DNA from: an uncultured Oscillospiraceae bacterium
GTDB taxonomy: Bacteria; Bacillota; Clostridia; Oscillospirales; Oscillospiraceae
Assembly (NCBI GenBank): GCA_944385275.1
Contig: CALWWP010000022.1
Span: 1-33,112, forward strand
Direction of reading: 5' to 3'
Length of the DNA stretch: 33,112 nucleotides
Within the stretch, counting starts at the first letter, position 1, and each line of letters begins with the position of its first letter. The notes beneath the pieces were generated by a model. That model saw only the letters and a program-made list of their open reading frames with translations, had not been told where the DNA came from and did no database searches. This document shows positions 24,235 through 32,295 of this stretch, one piece after another. The translations under genes were made by a program, and so were the position numbers.

Positions 24235-25713
24235 TCATAAAATAATACAGATAAGTCCTCCGCTTCCCTCATTTATTATGCGCTGTAGAGTCTCCTGAAT
24301 CTTATTTTGCGCATCTTCTGGCATACGTTTGATTTTAGCATTAAGTCCTTCTCCAGCTATATCATAGAGTGACTTACCAAAAATATTTGAATCCCAAATT
24401 CTTTGACTGTCTCCCTCAAACTCCTGAAGCAGATAATTTACAATATCTTCTGATTGACGTTCACCTCCCACAACTGGGGAAACTTCTGTCTCTATATTTG
24501 CCATTATCATATGGATAGACGGGGCGCTGGCACGGAGCTTGATCCCGTATCTTCCACCCTGTTTTACTATCTCCGGTTCTTCAAGGTGAAGTTCTTCACG
24601 GGTCGGCATTACTATGCCATAGCCCTTAGTCTTAACATCTGTCAGGGCCTTCTGTATCTTGCTGTACTCCACTTTGATCTCTGCCATGTCTACGAGCAAT
24701 TCCATTAGATCGCCGTCGTTGTCTATCGGGAACCCGGAGCGTTCGCTCAAAGTCTGATAAAACAACTCCCTGCTTATTCCGATAACAGCTGTTATGCTAC
24801 CGCTGCCAAGTTCTATTTTCTTAACAGAAGCATTTTCTACATTCTCCTGACAGCTCAAGTTTTTAACTACCTGATCTATATCGCGGATATGTCTCATTTC
24901 TTCGGCGGCTTCTCTTATCTGTGCAAAGATAGAGTTCTTTAAAGGATGCTCAAATGGCAGTGCGTCTATCCATTCCGGCAAATATATACCAAGTTCATGT
25001 ACGGGGAATTCGTACAGCACAGACTCCATTATTTGGGTGATATCGTTTTCATCCAATTCAAGGCAGTTTTCCGCTATACATGTTACACCGTATTTTTCTT
25101 CTAATTCACAGCGCAGTCTCTCTGTACTTTCCGCATGAGGGTGCTCGGAATTCAGCAGTATCAAAAACGGTTTTCCTATTGCTTTCAGCTCAGTGATCAC
25201 TCTTTCTTCAGCCGGAACATAGGCTTCTCTGTCTATCTCTGTTATGGATCCATCTGTCGTAACAACGATTCCAATAGTAGAGTGCTCTTCTATGACTTTG
25301 CGTGTGCCTATCTCGGCCGCTTCTGACATTGCGATCTCATAGTCAAACCATGGAGTAGTGACCATTCTCGGTTCTCCATCTTCGGTTTGACCTACAGCCC
25401 CTTCGACCATATATCCAACGCAGTCTATCAGTCTTACAGAAAAAGCAGCGCCAGTGTCCATGTCAATGCGCACTGCATCTTCAGGCACGAATTTTGGTTC
25501 TGCGGTCATTATAGTGCGCCCTGATCCGCTTTGTGGAAGCTCATCTTTTGCTCTTTCTTTCACATAAATGTTATCTATATTGGGAATAACGAGCGTTTCC
25601 ATAAAACGCTTAATAAATGTCGATTTACCGGTACGGACTGGTCCGACGATACCGACATATATATCGCCGCCTGTACGTGTTGCTATATCTTGATATATAC
25701 TTGCGTTTGTCAT
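24235..25713 (-). CDS. spoIVA: Spore coat basement-layer ATPase SpoIVA
   Basis: 492 residues from the ATG at 25713, the same length as Bacillus SpoIVA; AAGGA lies 8 nt upstream, whereas ATGs at 25725 and 25731 are too near or upstream of it. It hydrolyses ATP to polymerise on the forespore outer membrane. Walker A GPVRTGKST at 24-32, DELPQSGSGRTIMT and LIDCVGYMVEGAVG (GTPase-like switch regions), AEIGTRKVIEEHSTIG, and the conserved C-terminus RIINEGSGGLICIIL are present. Its neighbours sipL and spoVM encode its two localisation partners. Confidence 0.97.
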   Translation of the reverse strand: MTNASIYQDIATRTGGDIYVGIVGPVRTGKSTFIKRFMETLVIPNIDNIYVKERAKDELPQSGSGRTIMTAEPKFVPEDAVRIDMDTGAAFSVRLIDCVGYMVEGAVGQTEDGEPRMVTTPWFDYEIAMSEAAEIGTRKVIEEHSTIGIVVTTDGSITEIDREAYVPAEERVITELKAIGKPFLILLNSEHPHAESTERLRCELEEKYGVTCIAENCLELDENDITQIMESVLYEFPVHELGIYLPEWIDALPFEHPLKNSIFAQIREAAEEMRHIRDIDQVVKNLSCQENVENASVKKIELGSGSITAVIGISRELFYQTLSERSGFPIDNDGDLMELLVDMAEIKVEYSKIQKALTDVKTKGYGIVMPTREELHLEEPEIVKQGGRYGIKLRASAPSIHMIMANIETEVSPVVGGERQSEDIVNYLLQEFEGDSQRIWDSNIFGKSLYDIAGEGLNAKIKRMPEDAQNKIQETLQRIINEGSGGLICIIL

Positions 25714-25748
25714 CTTACTCATCCTTTTCAAGAGTTTTTCTTTGCTAA

Positions 25749-25777
25749 TATTTATGAGAGTTTGTACGAAATTATTA
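25749..25777 (-). promoter_or_regulatory. Possible sigma-E promoter of spoIVA
   Basis: On the minus strand TAATAAT (25771-25777, close to the sigma-E -35 [GT][AC]ATATT) and CATAAATA (25749-25756, partial match to CATACAMT) are separated by 14 bp, the sigma-E spacing. spoIVA is a sigma-E gene in studied species. The -10 match is weak. Confidence 0.4.
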
Positions 25778-25782
25778 CAAAT

Positions 25783-25819
25783 AAAAAATACTGCGGCGTT
25801 TATTGCCGCAGTATTTTTT
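25783..25819 (-). terminator. Intrinsic terminator after sipL
   Basis: A 15-bp perfect stem with 7-nt loop and TTTTTTATTT tail on the minus strand. It overlaps the sipL stop codon and separates sipL from spoIVA. Confidence 0.92.
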
Positions 25820-27323
25820 AAGCATTTTTAGGAATAAGCAAAAGTGTTCCAACTGCCGGAGACGTTCCTTCTTCCAATTCGTTTGCCTCCGTAATAGCTT
25901 TAATAGAAGATGCACAGTGTTTTGCGAGTTCCCAGAGACTGTCATTCTCGGCAAAACGATGAACTACAACAGATGGTCTTTCGCTTAAATCGCGAGCACA
26001 TTTTTCGTCATAGGATATCCCGGAAATAGCAGAAATTTTACATAGATCTATGCTGTTTAACAGGAAACGCAGGGTTATGGACAGCTCCACCCCATCCATC
26101 GTATGCTGTACAGAAACAGAGCTGTGTTCTATATAGGCAGCAGCTACATTATCATCGCAGTCAAATTCAAATGAAAAGCGTTCTGCGGCGCGCAGCAATT
26201 CTGTATTCCCTTCTGTGCCGATATAAAGTAGCTGCGCTGTTATCATTGTCTTTATGGTTTTATCCGGCATTACCTCGCATCGTCCTGCTACGACCGAAGC
26301 ATCTGTAATACTTGTCGCCGGCACTGGAAGCTGGATAACCTTTTGAACTGTTTTGCTGACCGTTTTTGTGCAATGACTCTCGATCTCCAGTTCCATGCGC
26401 CTATCTGTGGTTTCCCATGCAGTGCTGTACTGATCAGATATATAAGTGATCTGCATCTGTTCTTTTAACGTGCTCTGCATAACAGCACCCAACTCTATGC
26501 TCAAGCTGCGGCCGTCTTCTCCAGCCTCCGTATAAAAGCTTGTCGGCATAACTGACAATTCAAACATGCCGTCATGTACTGGTCCTTCAAACTCCAAGAT
26601 CTGCGAAAACGGCGCGTTAAATTCTGCCCGCTGTGCCCTACCTGTATCACCGGTCTCATAAACCGTCTCAATATTTGCCGCTCCTTTGACGATAAGACGA
26701 TTTCCAACGCCGCGCATCTCTTCGCATTCGAACTGTACGCGGCTTTTTAATACTGAACGAATATTTCCCGAATCAGGTATGCTAAATACTTCTGAAACTG
26801 AAAATACTTTCTCACGTATAGCTGTAACAGCCGTTACTTCACACGTCTCCTCTTTTAACGCTATCTTTTCTTCATCTTCGTCATACGAACCGTAACATAC
26901 CTCATACTCGCACTTTTCAAAAGCCTGTACTCTGCCAGTTACATTGACTCTCACCAAAATCTTTCTTGGATTTAAAACTCGAGTGTCAATAGAAGCAATT
27001 CCAAGTCTGGCAACCAGATCGGCATCTAGCGGAAGATCTCCTGCCGCGTGCTGTGCTCTAAACGGAATATTCAACTCCATTTTCTTTACACTTTTCTCCT
27101 CGGTTCCATACAGCACGCTTGTCAATACGAGACCCGATATTACTATGCCACCGTTTTCAACTTCTTTGCTTCTCATCAGTACTATCCCGTCCGTATCTGC
27201 AATATCCAGAATATCTGGCAGATAGTCAGGAACGACCATTTCCATAGTCTCTTCACATGAAACAACCGTATCAACAAGTTGTTTGCACACCTTTATTTTT
27301 TCGCTTTTCAGCTTTGCTTCCAT
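25818..27323 (-). CDS. sipL: SpoIVA-interacting coat protein SipL (DUF3794 and LysM)
   Basis: 501 residues from the ATG at 27323 (AAGGAG 8 nt upstream). Most of the protein is built of DUF3794/SPOCS-type beta-rich repeats, and the C-terminus (about 450-500) is a LysM domain: VVVHRFAENDSLWELAKHC, then ITEANELEEG and LLLIPKNA. This is the layout and size of Clostridioides difficile SipL, whose LysM domain binds SpoIVA, the functional counterpart of Bacillus SpoVID. Other DUF3794-LysM proteins exist in Clostridia, but the place between spoVM and spoIVA supports SipL. An 8-bp inverted repeat (27337-27344/27370-27377) lies next to its Shine-Dalgarno. Confidence 0.88.
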   Translation of the reverse strand: MEAKLKSEKIKVCKQLVDTVVSCEETMEMVVPDYLPDILDIADTDGIVLMRSKEVENGGIVISGLVLTSVLYGTEEKSVKKMELNIPFRAQHAAGDLPLDADLVARLGIASIDTRVLNPRKILVRVNVTGRVQAFEKCEYEVCYGSYDEDEEKIALKEETCEVTAVTAIREKVFSVSEVFSIPDSGNIRSVLKSRVQFECEEMRGVGNRLIVKGAANIETVYETGDTGRAQRAEFNAPFSQILEFEGPVHDGMFELSVMPTSFYTEAGEDGRSLSIELGAVMQSTLKEQMQITYISDQYSTAWETTDRRMELEIESHCTKTVSKTVQKVIQLPVPATSITDASVVAGRCEVMPDKTIKTMITAQLLYIGTEGNTELLRAAERFSFEFDCDDNVAAAYIEHSSVSVQHTMDGVELSITLRFLLNSIDLCKISAISGISYDEKCARDLSERPSVVVHRFAENDSLWELAKHCASSIKAITEANELEEGTSPAVGTLLLIPKNA

Positions 27324-27393
27324 GCTTTTCGCTCCTTGCCAATAGATTTTGCATCTTCCTGTTTCAATATATTGGCATGTACGAGAAATTATG

Positions 27394-27471
27394 TCATTTG
27401 TGTGTAAACAACTTTTTAAGTACCTCACGAAACATCTTAGGAGCTTTAAATACTATTATTTTCATTTTCAT
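27394..27471 (-). CDS. spoVM: Stage V sporulation protein M (25 residues)
   Basis: A 25-residue peptide with start ATG at 27471 (GTGAGG 7 nt upstream). The sequence MKMKIIVFKAPKMFREV-LKKLFTHK is an amphipathic helix with the same pattern as Bacillus SpoVM (26 residues): short beta-like N-terminus, K-x-P-K, then a basic helix. Counted from the second Met the proline is residue 9, as in Bacillus Pro9. SpoVM recognises the convex forespore membrane and recruits SpoIVA. Location agrees: in Bacillus spoVM lies just past prpC-prkC-rsgA, as here. It is too short for most gene finders. Confidence 0.88.
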   Translation of the reverse strand: MKMKIIVFKAPKMFREVLKKLFTHK

Positions 27472-27480
27472 AAACACACC

Positions 27481-27639
27481 TCACCTATTCAAGCATCGAA
27501 TACCTAACATAATCAGCAAAAACGCTCCGGCAAAAACCCAAAATTTACCCGGGAAAATCATGGCAAGAATAATGGCAACGCCAATTACTATTGCAACTAC
27601 TCCAAAATTCCTGCAGCCTCGGCCGCACCTTCTGCGCAT
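27481..27639 (-). CDS. Small membrane protein between rsgA and spoVM
   Basis: 52 residues from the ATG at 27639. A basic cysteine-containing N-terminus (MRRRCGRGCRNFG) is followed by two hydrophobic helices at about 13-29 and 33-47 joined by PGKF, and ends IRCLNR. GAGAGG lies upstream in the 3' arm of a hairpin. It ends 9 bp before spoVM and would be co-transcribed with it. I recognise no family. A role linked to the spoVM-sipL-spoIVA genes is only suggested by position. Confidence 0.65.
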   Translation of the reverse strand: MRRRCGRGCRNFGVVAIVIGVAIILAMIFPGKFWVFAGAFLLIMLGIRCLNR

Positions 27640-27700
27640 AAAAATTCCGCCTCTCTGCAAATACTGCTCATTGACAGTATACGCGAAAGGCGGAATTTTT
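27640..27700 (-). terminator. Hairpin after rsgA, ending at the next start codon
   Basis: Outer 12-bp perfect stem (27640-27651 / 27689-27700) with an inner 6-bp stem (27661-27666 / 27675-27680). On the minus strand the outer stem ends GGAATTTTT directly before the ATG of the 52-residue gene, whose GAGAGG ribosome binding site straddles the 3' arm. It looks like an rsgA terminator that also controls the next gene. Confidence 0.7.
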
Positions 27701-27705
27701 GTTAC

Positions 27706-28605
27706 TCATTCTTCAGCTTTTAACTTTTTTAATTCCCATTCTTTTATCTTGCTGGCCTGTTCATACAACCTCACATAGTTCATGTATCTGCTTTCTGCTA
27801 TAGCTCCTTCTGATACGGCATTTATTATAGCGCATCTCTGCTCTTTTACATGTGAGCAATTACTAAACCGGCACTTTCCGATATAATCTGAAAATTCTCT
27901 AAATCCAAATTGGATATTGTCCTTTACAAGCAAATCTCCGTCCTCTGCGTCAAACGACGAAAAGCCGGGTGTATCCGCTACCACTGCTCCACACGACAAT
28001 CTAAACAGCTCTACATGGCGAGTCGTATGTCGGCCACGCCCCAACTTTTCGCTTACTTCGCCTGTACGAATAGAAAGATTGGGATCCAAAATATTTAAAA
28101 TACTTGACTTGCCCACACCAGAATTGCCGGTAAATGCACACACACTTCCTGCCATTACATCTTTCAGCTCGTCCATGCCTTCGCCTGTCACGGCGCTTGT
28201 ATAAACTGTAGCAATGCCTATCTTTCTATATACATTAAATAAACGCTCATCCTTGTTTAGATCGCTTTTGTTTATACAGATAACAGGCTCACAGTCTTTA
28301 AGCTCTGCCACCGCTACAGCCCTGTCTATCAAATACTGATCTGTGACTGGGATAGCAGCTGACGCAATTATTACAAGTTTATCTATATTGGCGACGGCCG
28401 GCCTTACGAAGCTGTTTTTTCTGGGTTCTATTTCTTTCAATACCCCTTTGCCGTCAGAGATGACATCAATCAATACTTTATCTCCAACTAATGGCAGGCT
28501 TTTATCCAAGCGAAACTTTCCTCGTGCCCGGCACTCAATGAGTCCGGCTTCGCTTTCCACATAATAAAACCCGCTTAAAGCTTTAAAAATAGTTCCCTGC
28601 AGCAT
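27706..28605 (-). CDS. rsgA: Ribosome small-subunit GTPase A
   Basis: 299 residues from the ATG at 28605, 4 nt after the prkC stop. Circularly permuted GTPase aiding 30S maturation (CpgA in Bacillus). Order G4-G1-G3 is visible: INKSD at 111-115, GNSGVGKSS at 160-168, DTPGF at 211-215. N-terminal OB fold; C-terminal zinc knuckle C245, C250, H252, C258. The ribosome binding site is weak (GGTTGA), in keeping with coupling to prkC. Confidence 0.96.
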   Translation of the reverse strand: MLQGTIFKALSGFYYVESEAGLIECRARGKFRLDKSLPLVGDKVLIDVISDGKGVLKEIEPRKNSFVRPAVANIDKLVIIASAAIPVTDQYLIDRAVAVAELKDCEPVICINKSDLNKDERLFNVYRKIGIATVYTSAVTGEGMDELKDVMAGSVCAFTGNSGVGKSSILNILDPNLSIRTGEVSEKLGRGRHTTRHVELFRLSCGAVVADTPGFSSFDAEDGDLLVKDNIQFGFREFSDYIGKCRFSNCSHVKEQRCAIINAVSEGAIAESRYMNYVRLYEQASKIKEWELKKLKAEE

Positions 28606-28609
28606 ATAT

Positions 28610-30496
28610 TCAACCAATTATTATCGGACGCCCGCCGGATGTTGTGTGTGTAGGCGAAGTACTCACATCTGGATCCAAATCATTTGTGCTGCCCGGGTTG
28701 TCAGAATGCGACGGAGACGGCGACGGGGTCGGCTCCGGTCCTTTGGATACTGTAAAATTGATCTTTGTATGCTGCGGTACCTCCGCTCCGTCCTCAAAGC
28801 TCTGCCATATAACTTCGCCCTTAGGCGCGTCGCTGTACTCCTCTTTGATCTCACCATATGTTAAGTTATAGCTTTCCAGACGGCTTATTGCGGAATCTTT
28901 CGTCAGTCCGATCAAATTGGGTACTTCTTCGTATTTTATCTCCGGTCCGCTGCTTACAGTAAGATATACCGTTGTTCCCGGAGCAATTTCCGTACCCTCG
29001 TCAGGAATGCATGAAATAACATATCCTGATGTTACCGTATCAGATGTTTCCCAAACTAATTCTACTTTCAGATCATACTGTGACAATGTTATACTCGCCT
29101 GTCTGTGTTCAATGCCAATCACCTGCGGCATAGGCACAACATTTTTCCCGCTGCTAACCACTACATTTATCGTAGTCTTTTTTTCTGACATTATCACATT
29201 CTTGTCCGCTGGGATGTCCTGTTCAAAAATAACTCCTTTTTCGTATTCGCTGTTGTATTCATAACTCGGAATAATGTCAAAGTAATCTGTATAGCTAGGA
29301 TTAAGCAAAACATCTTCAATACGGCTCCCAATGAGTTTAGGCACTTTAATAGTCTCGCTGCCGTCAAACAGATCGCTCACCCAGAAATTCCACAAGAACA
29401 GCAAAATTCCAACGATAACCGCCAGCATGCATGCTATGCCAGTCAATGTCGCAATTTTTCTTGTTCTCCTTGCTCTCATTACATAACGACGTCTCTCTTC
29501 GTAGTCATCGTCATCATCGTCATCATCTATTTCCGCCAGTTCTTTCTCTTTCTGCTCCTGCTCCTTTTTCATATTGCTGTATTTGAAAAATTCCTCTTCT
29601 TCCTGAGCTCTCTTTTTCTTCATAGCAATATCCTCATCTGAAACAAAAACAAACTCTGCATCCGGATTCTTCCTAAACTCCTCCAGATCCGCCAGCAAAT
29701 CGTCAGCAGACTGATATCTGCGGTTCAAATCCGGCTCCATCGCTCTCATAGTGATTTTTTCTAATCCTTCCGGAATATCCTCGTTGATCTCACGAGGCAT
29801 GAGCGGAATCGAACTGATATGCTGAATAGCAATTGAAACAGGCGAATCGCCTTCAAACGGAAGTCTTCCTGTAAGCATCTCGTACATTACTATACCGACA
29901 GAGTAGATATCTGTCCTTGCATCTACTTGACCTCCCTTGGCTTGCTCCGGCGACATGTAGTGAACGGAGCCAAGAGCTTCCTGCGTAAGCGTGTTCTGAG
30001 TTGTCTGAAGTCTTGCTATTCCAAAATCAGTTACTTTGACGCTTCCATCCCTCAGTATCATAATATTATGAGGTTTGATATCTCTGTGGATTATCCCACG
30101 GCTATGGGCATGGCTTAGCGCTTTAGTTATCTGTGTGGCAAAATGAAGCGCCTCTTTCCACGACATACGTCCGCGTCTCTGCATGTACTGTTTGAGAGTG
30201 ATACCCTCAATAAGTTCCATAACTATATACTCTACATCAGATGATTTGCTGACATCGTATACGGCAACAATATTGGGATGCGACAGCATTGCAACAGCCT
30301 GAGACTCCGTATAAAATCTGCGTCTAAAATCTTCATCAACGGCAAACTCATCCCTAAGTATCTTGACCGCAACCAATCTATTCAAACGATGGCATCTGGC
30401 CTTATAAACTGCGGCCATACCGCCTACACCAATAATCTCCAGTATTTCATATCGGTTGTCTAGCAGTTTGCCTACATATTTATCCATGTTGTCCAT
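28610..30496 (-). CDS. prkC: PASTA-domain Ser/Thr protein kinase
   Basis: 628 residues from the ATG at 30496 (GGAGG 7 nt upstream). N-terminal Hanks kinase: GVGGMAAVY loop, VAVKIL lysine, HRDIKPHNIM catalytic loop, VTDFG, and APE-like MSPEQ. An Asp-rich linker (EIDDDDDDDDYEE) precedes one membrane helix, then three PASTA repeats bind muropeptides outside. The tail is Pro/Ser/Thr rich. Roles: growth, dormancy exit and cell-wall control in Firmicutes. PrpC, encoded just upstream, removes its phosphates; rsgA (CpgA) downstream is a known PrkC substrate in Bacillus. Confidence 0.96.
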   Translation of the reverse strand: MDNMDKYVGKLLDNRYEILEIIGVGGMAAVYKARCHRLNRLVAVKILRDEFAVDEDFRRRFYTESQAVAMLSHPNIVAVYDVSKSSDVEYIVMELIEGITLKQYMQRRGRMSWKEALHFATQITKALSHAHSRGIIHRDIKPHNIMILRDGSVKVTDFGIARLQTTQNTLTQEALGSVHYMSPEQAKGGQVDARTDIYSVGIVMYEMLTGRLPFEGDSPVSIAIQHISSIPLMPREINEDIPEGLEKITMRAMEPDLNRRYQSADDLLADLEEFRKNPDAEFVFVSDEDIAMKKKRAQEEEEFFKYSNMKKEQEQKEKELAEIDDDDDDDDYEERRRYVMRARRTRKIATLTGIACMLAVIVGILLFLWNFWVSDLFDGSETIKVPKLIGSRIEDVLLNPSYTDYFDIIPSYEYNSEYEKGVIFEQDIPADKNVIMSEKKTTINVVVSSGKNVVPMPQVIGIEHRQASITLSQYDLKVELVWETSDTVTSGYVISCIPDEGTEIAPGTTVYLTVSSGPEIKYEEVPNLIGLTKDSAISRLESYNLTYGEIKEEYSDAPKGEVIWQSFEDGAEVPQHTKINFTVSKGPEPTPSPSPSHSDNPGSTNDLDPDVSTSPTHTTSGGRPIIIG

Positions 30497-30518
30497 TTTT
30501 AATCCTCCAGCTTCCGGA

Positions 30519-31247
30519 TCACTGTGCAAAGATCACGCTCGTCACATTATCCGGAGCGCCTCTTGAGATCGCTATATCCAGCAATCTCCGACAGCATTCT
30601 TCCATATCGCCGCCATGCAATATTTCGTACAAAATCTCCTGATCAGTCACGACTGCAGTCAGGCCATCTGAGCACAGCAAAAGATATTCGCCTTCGTTTA
30701 TATCCAGCTCAAAAATATCGCAATCAACTTCCTGCTCTGTCCCTACAGCTCGCGTTATCAGGTTTTTACTCGGATGCCTACGCGCCTCTTCACGCGTGAT
30801 ATTTCCAAGCTGTATCATATCTTCCACAACTGAATGATCTTTTGTAATACAGCGAATTCCCATAGGAGTGATATGATAGGCCCTGCTATCTCCTATATTA
30901 AAAATCATCGCATGCCGTTTATCTATGATAGCGCCCACCATCGTAGTCCCCATGCCTGCATACTCTGGCTTGCGTTCCGACAGTGCATGTACGATCCCAT
31001 TGGCATATGCTATCGCAGCATTGATGATCTCCGCCCTTCTTTTTTTCCTTTGAGCGGTCAATTCTCTTTCTACAAAGCTCATAAACGAATCAAGTGCTGT
31101 AGCGCTGGCTATATTGCCTGCGGCAGCGCCTCCCATGCCGTCGCAAACCACGCAGACAGCAATACTGTCTGAGATAATCTTTACTGCATAGACATCTTGA
31201 TTTTCCGGTCTAACTGAACCTTTATCGCTTAACCCCCAAAAATTCAT
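30519..31247 (-). CDS. prpC: PPM-type protein phosphatase
   Basis: 242 residues from the ATG at 31247 (GGAGG 5 nt upstream). Metal-dependent PP2C fold: GLSDKGSVRPENQDVYAV, VVCDGMGGAAAGNIAS, FNIGDSRAYHI, LITRAVGT, LLLCSDGLTAVV, and GAPDNVTSVIF hold the metal-binding aspartates. Partner of PrkC. It sits 28 bp after rlmN and 22 bp before prkC. Confidence 0.96.
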   Translation of the reverse strand: MNFWGLSDKGSVRPENQDVYAVKIISDSIAVCVVCDGMGGAAAGNIASATALDSFMSFVERELTAQRKKRRAEIINAAIAYANGIVHALSERKPEYAGMGTTMVGAIIDKRHAMIFNIGDSRAYHITPMGIRCITKDHSVVEDMIQLGNITREEARRHPSKNLITRAVGTEQEVDCDIFELDINEGEYLLLCSDGLTAVVTDQEILYEILHGGDMEECCRRLLDIAISRGAPDNVTSVIFAQ

Positions 31248-31275
31248 AACGACCTCCGCTAGCAAACTTCCTGCT

Positions 31276-32295
31276 CTAATTTTTCCCCGCTGCTTTTCTT
31301 CGCAGCTGACCGCACGCGGCGTCTATATCTTTTCCAAGCCTTCTTCTGACTGTGGCATTTACCCCTCTGTCGGCCAGCAATTTTACAAACTCTCTGACAT
31401 TTCCCTGCTTATAGGGGCTCTCTGCAATATCATTCAGCGGTATTATATTGACATGGCCGCCTATAGGCCGGACAAGAGCTGCAAGCATATCAGCCTGACG
31501 CACACTGTCGTTAACGTCTTTAATAAGAGCATACTCAAAGGAAATTCTTCTTCCTGTTTTATCATAATATCGCCTGCATACAGCAATCAGCTCTTCCACG
31601 CTGTACACCTTTCCTATCGGCATAAGCTTTTTCCTTGTTTCATTATCAGGTGCATGAAGCGATATCGACAAAGTTAATTGTAAATTATAATTCCCCAATT
31701 TGTCAACTGCTTCTACAAGTCCGCAGGTAGAAAGCGAAATATGGCGCATTCCTATATTCAATCCATCCTTATGGTTAACTATAGAAAGAAATTTGAGCAC
31801 ATTGTCAAAGTTGTCGAGAGGCTCTCCAATTCCCATCAGTACTATATTGGAAATGCGGATATTTAAATCCTTTTGCGCAAATATCACCTGATCTAGTATT
31901 TCGGAAGGCCGAAGATCCCTCACAAGTCCCTCTTTTGTAGACGCGCAGAAAACACAGCCCATTCGGCATCCCACTTGAGACGAAACACACACGGTATAAC
32001 CATGTTCATATTTCATGACTACGCTCTCTATCGTGTTGCCGTCACCTAGCTGCCAAAGATATTTTACAGTGCCGTCTTCTCTTGACACCTGTTTCCTAAG
32101 CATCTTTGGCACTGTAATAAAAAATTTGGACTTTAAAATCTCGCGAAAGCTCTTTCCTATATCAGTCATCTCATCAAAGCTTTCCGCTCCGCTGTTGACC
32201 CACTTGAAAATCTGTTTTGCGCGGAATTTAGGTTGGCCCAGTTCGAACATGGCTGCTTCCAATTCCTCGGGCAGCATAGATTTTACATCATTCAT
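31276..32295 (-). CDS. rlmN: 23S rRNA (adenine(2503)-C(2))-methyltransferase
   Basis: 339 residues. Radical-SAM methylase of A2503 (and tRNA A37 in some bacteria). CxxxCxxC is CRMGCVFC (C110, C114, C117); a SAM-site GEPLDNFDNV follows, and the methyl-carrying C-terminal cysteine is C328 in DAACGQLR. Cfr-type resistance variants are not suggested: the length and neighbours fit housekeeping RlmN. The start overlaps rsmB by 8 bp. Confidence 0.96.
   Translation of the reverse strand: MNDVKSMLPEELEAAMFELGQPKFRAKQIFKWVNSGAESFDEMTDIGKSFREILKSKFFITVPKMLRKQVSREDGTVKYLWQLGDGNTIESVVMKYEHGYTVCVSSQVGCRMGCVFCASTKEGLVRDLRPSEILDQVIFAQKDLNIRISNIVLMGIGEPLDNFDNVLKFLSIVNHKDGLNIGMRHISLSTCGLVEAVDKLGNYNLQLTLSISLHAPDNETRKKLMPIGKVYSVEELIAVCRRYYDKTGRRISFEYALIKDVNDSVRQADMLAALVRPIGGHVNIIPLNDIAESPYKQGNVREFVKLLADRGVNATVRRRLGKDIDAACGQLRRKAAGKN

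Noticed and set aside
9684..27713. Identical 14-mer TGTTACTCATTCTT at 9684-9697 and 27700-27713, both beside hairpins that precede small membrane protein genes
   Set aside because: In the first it is in the loop, in the second it is outside the stem and includes the rsgA stop codon; different structural roles make coincidence more likely than a shared element.
29500..29545. GAT/GAC-rich low-complexity stretch in prkC
   Set aside because: It codes for the Asp-rich juxtamembrane linker, common in PASTA kinases; not a DNA repeat element.
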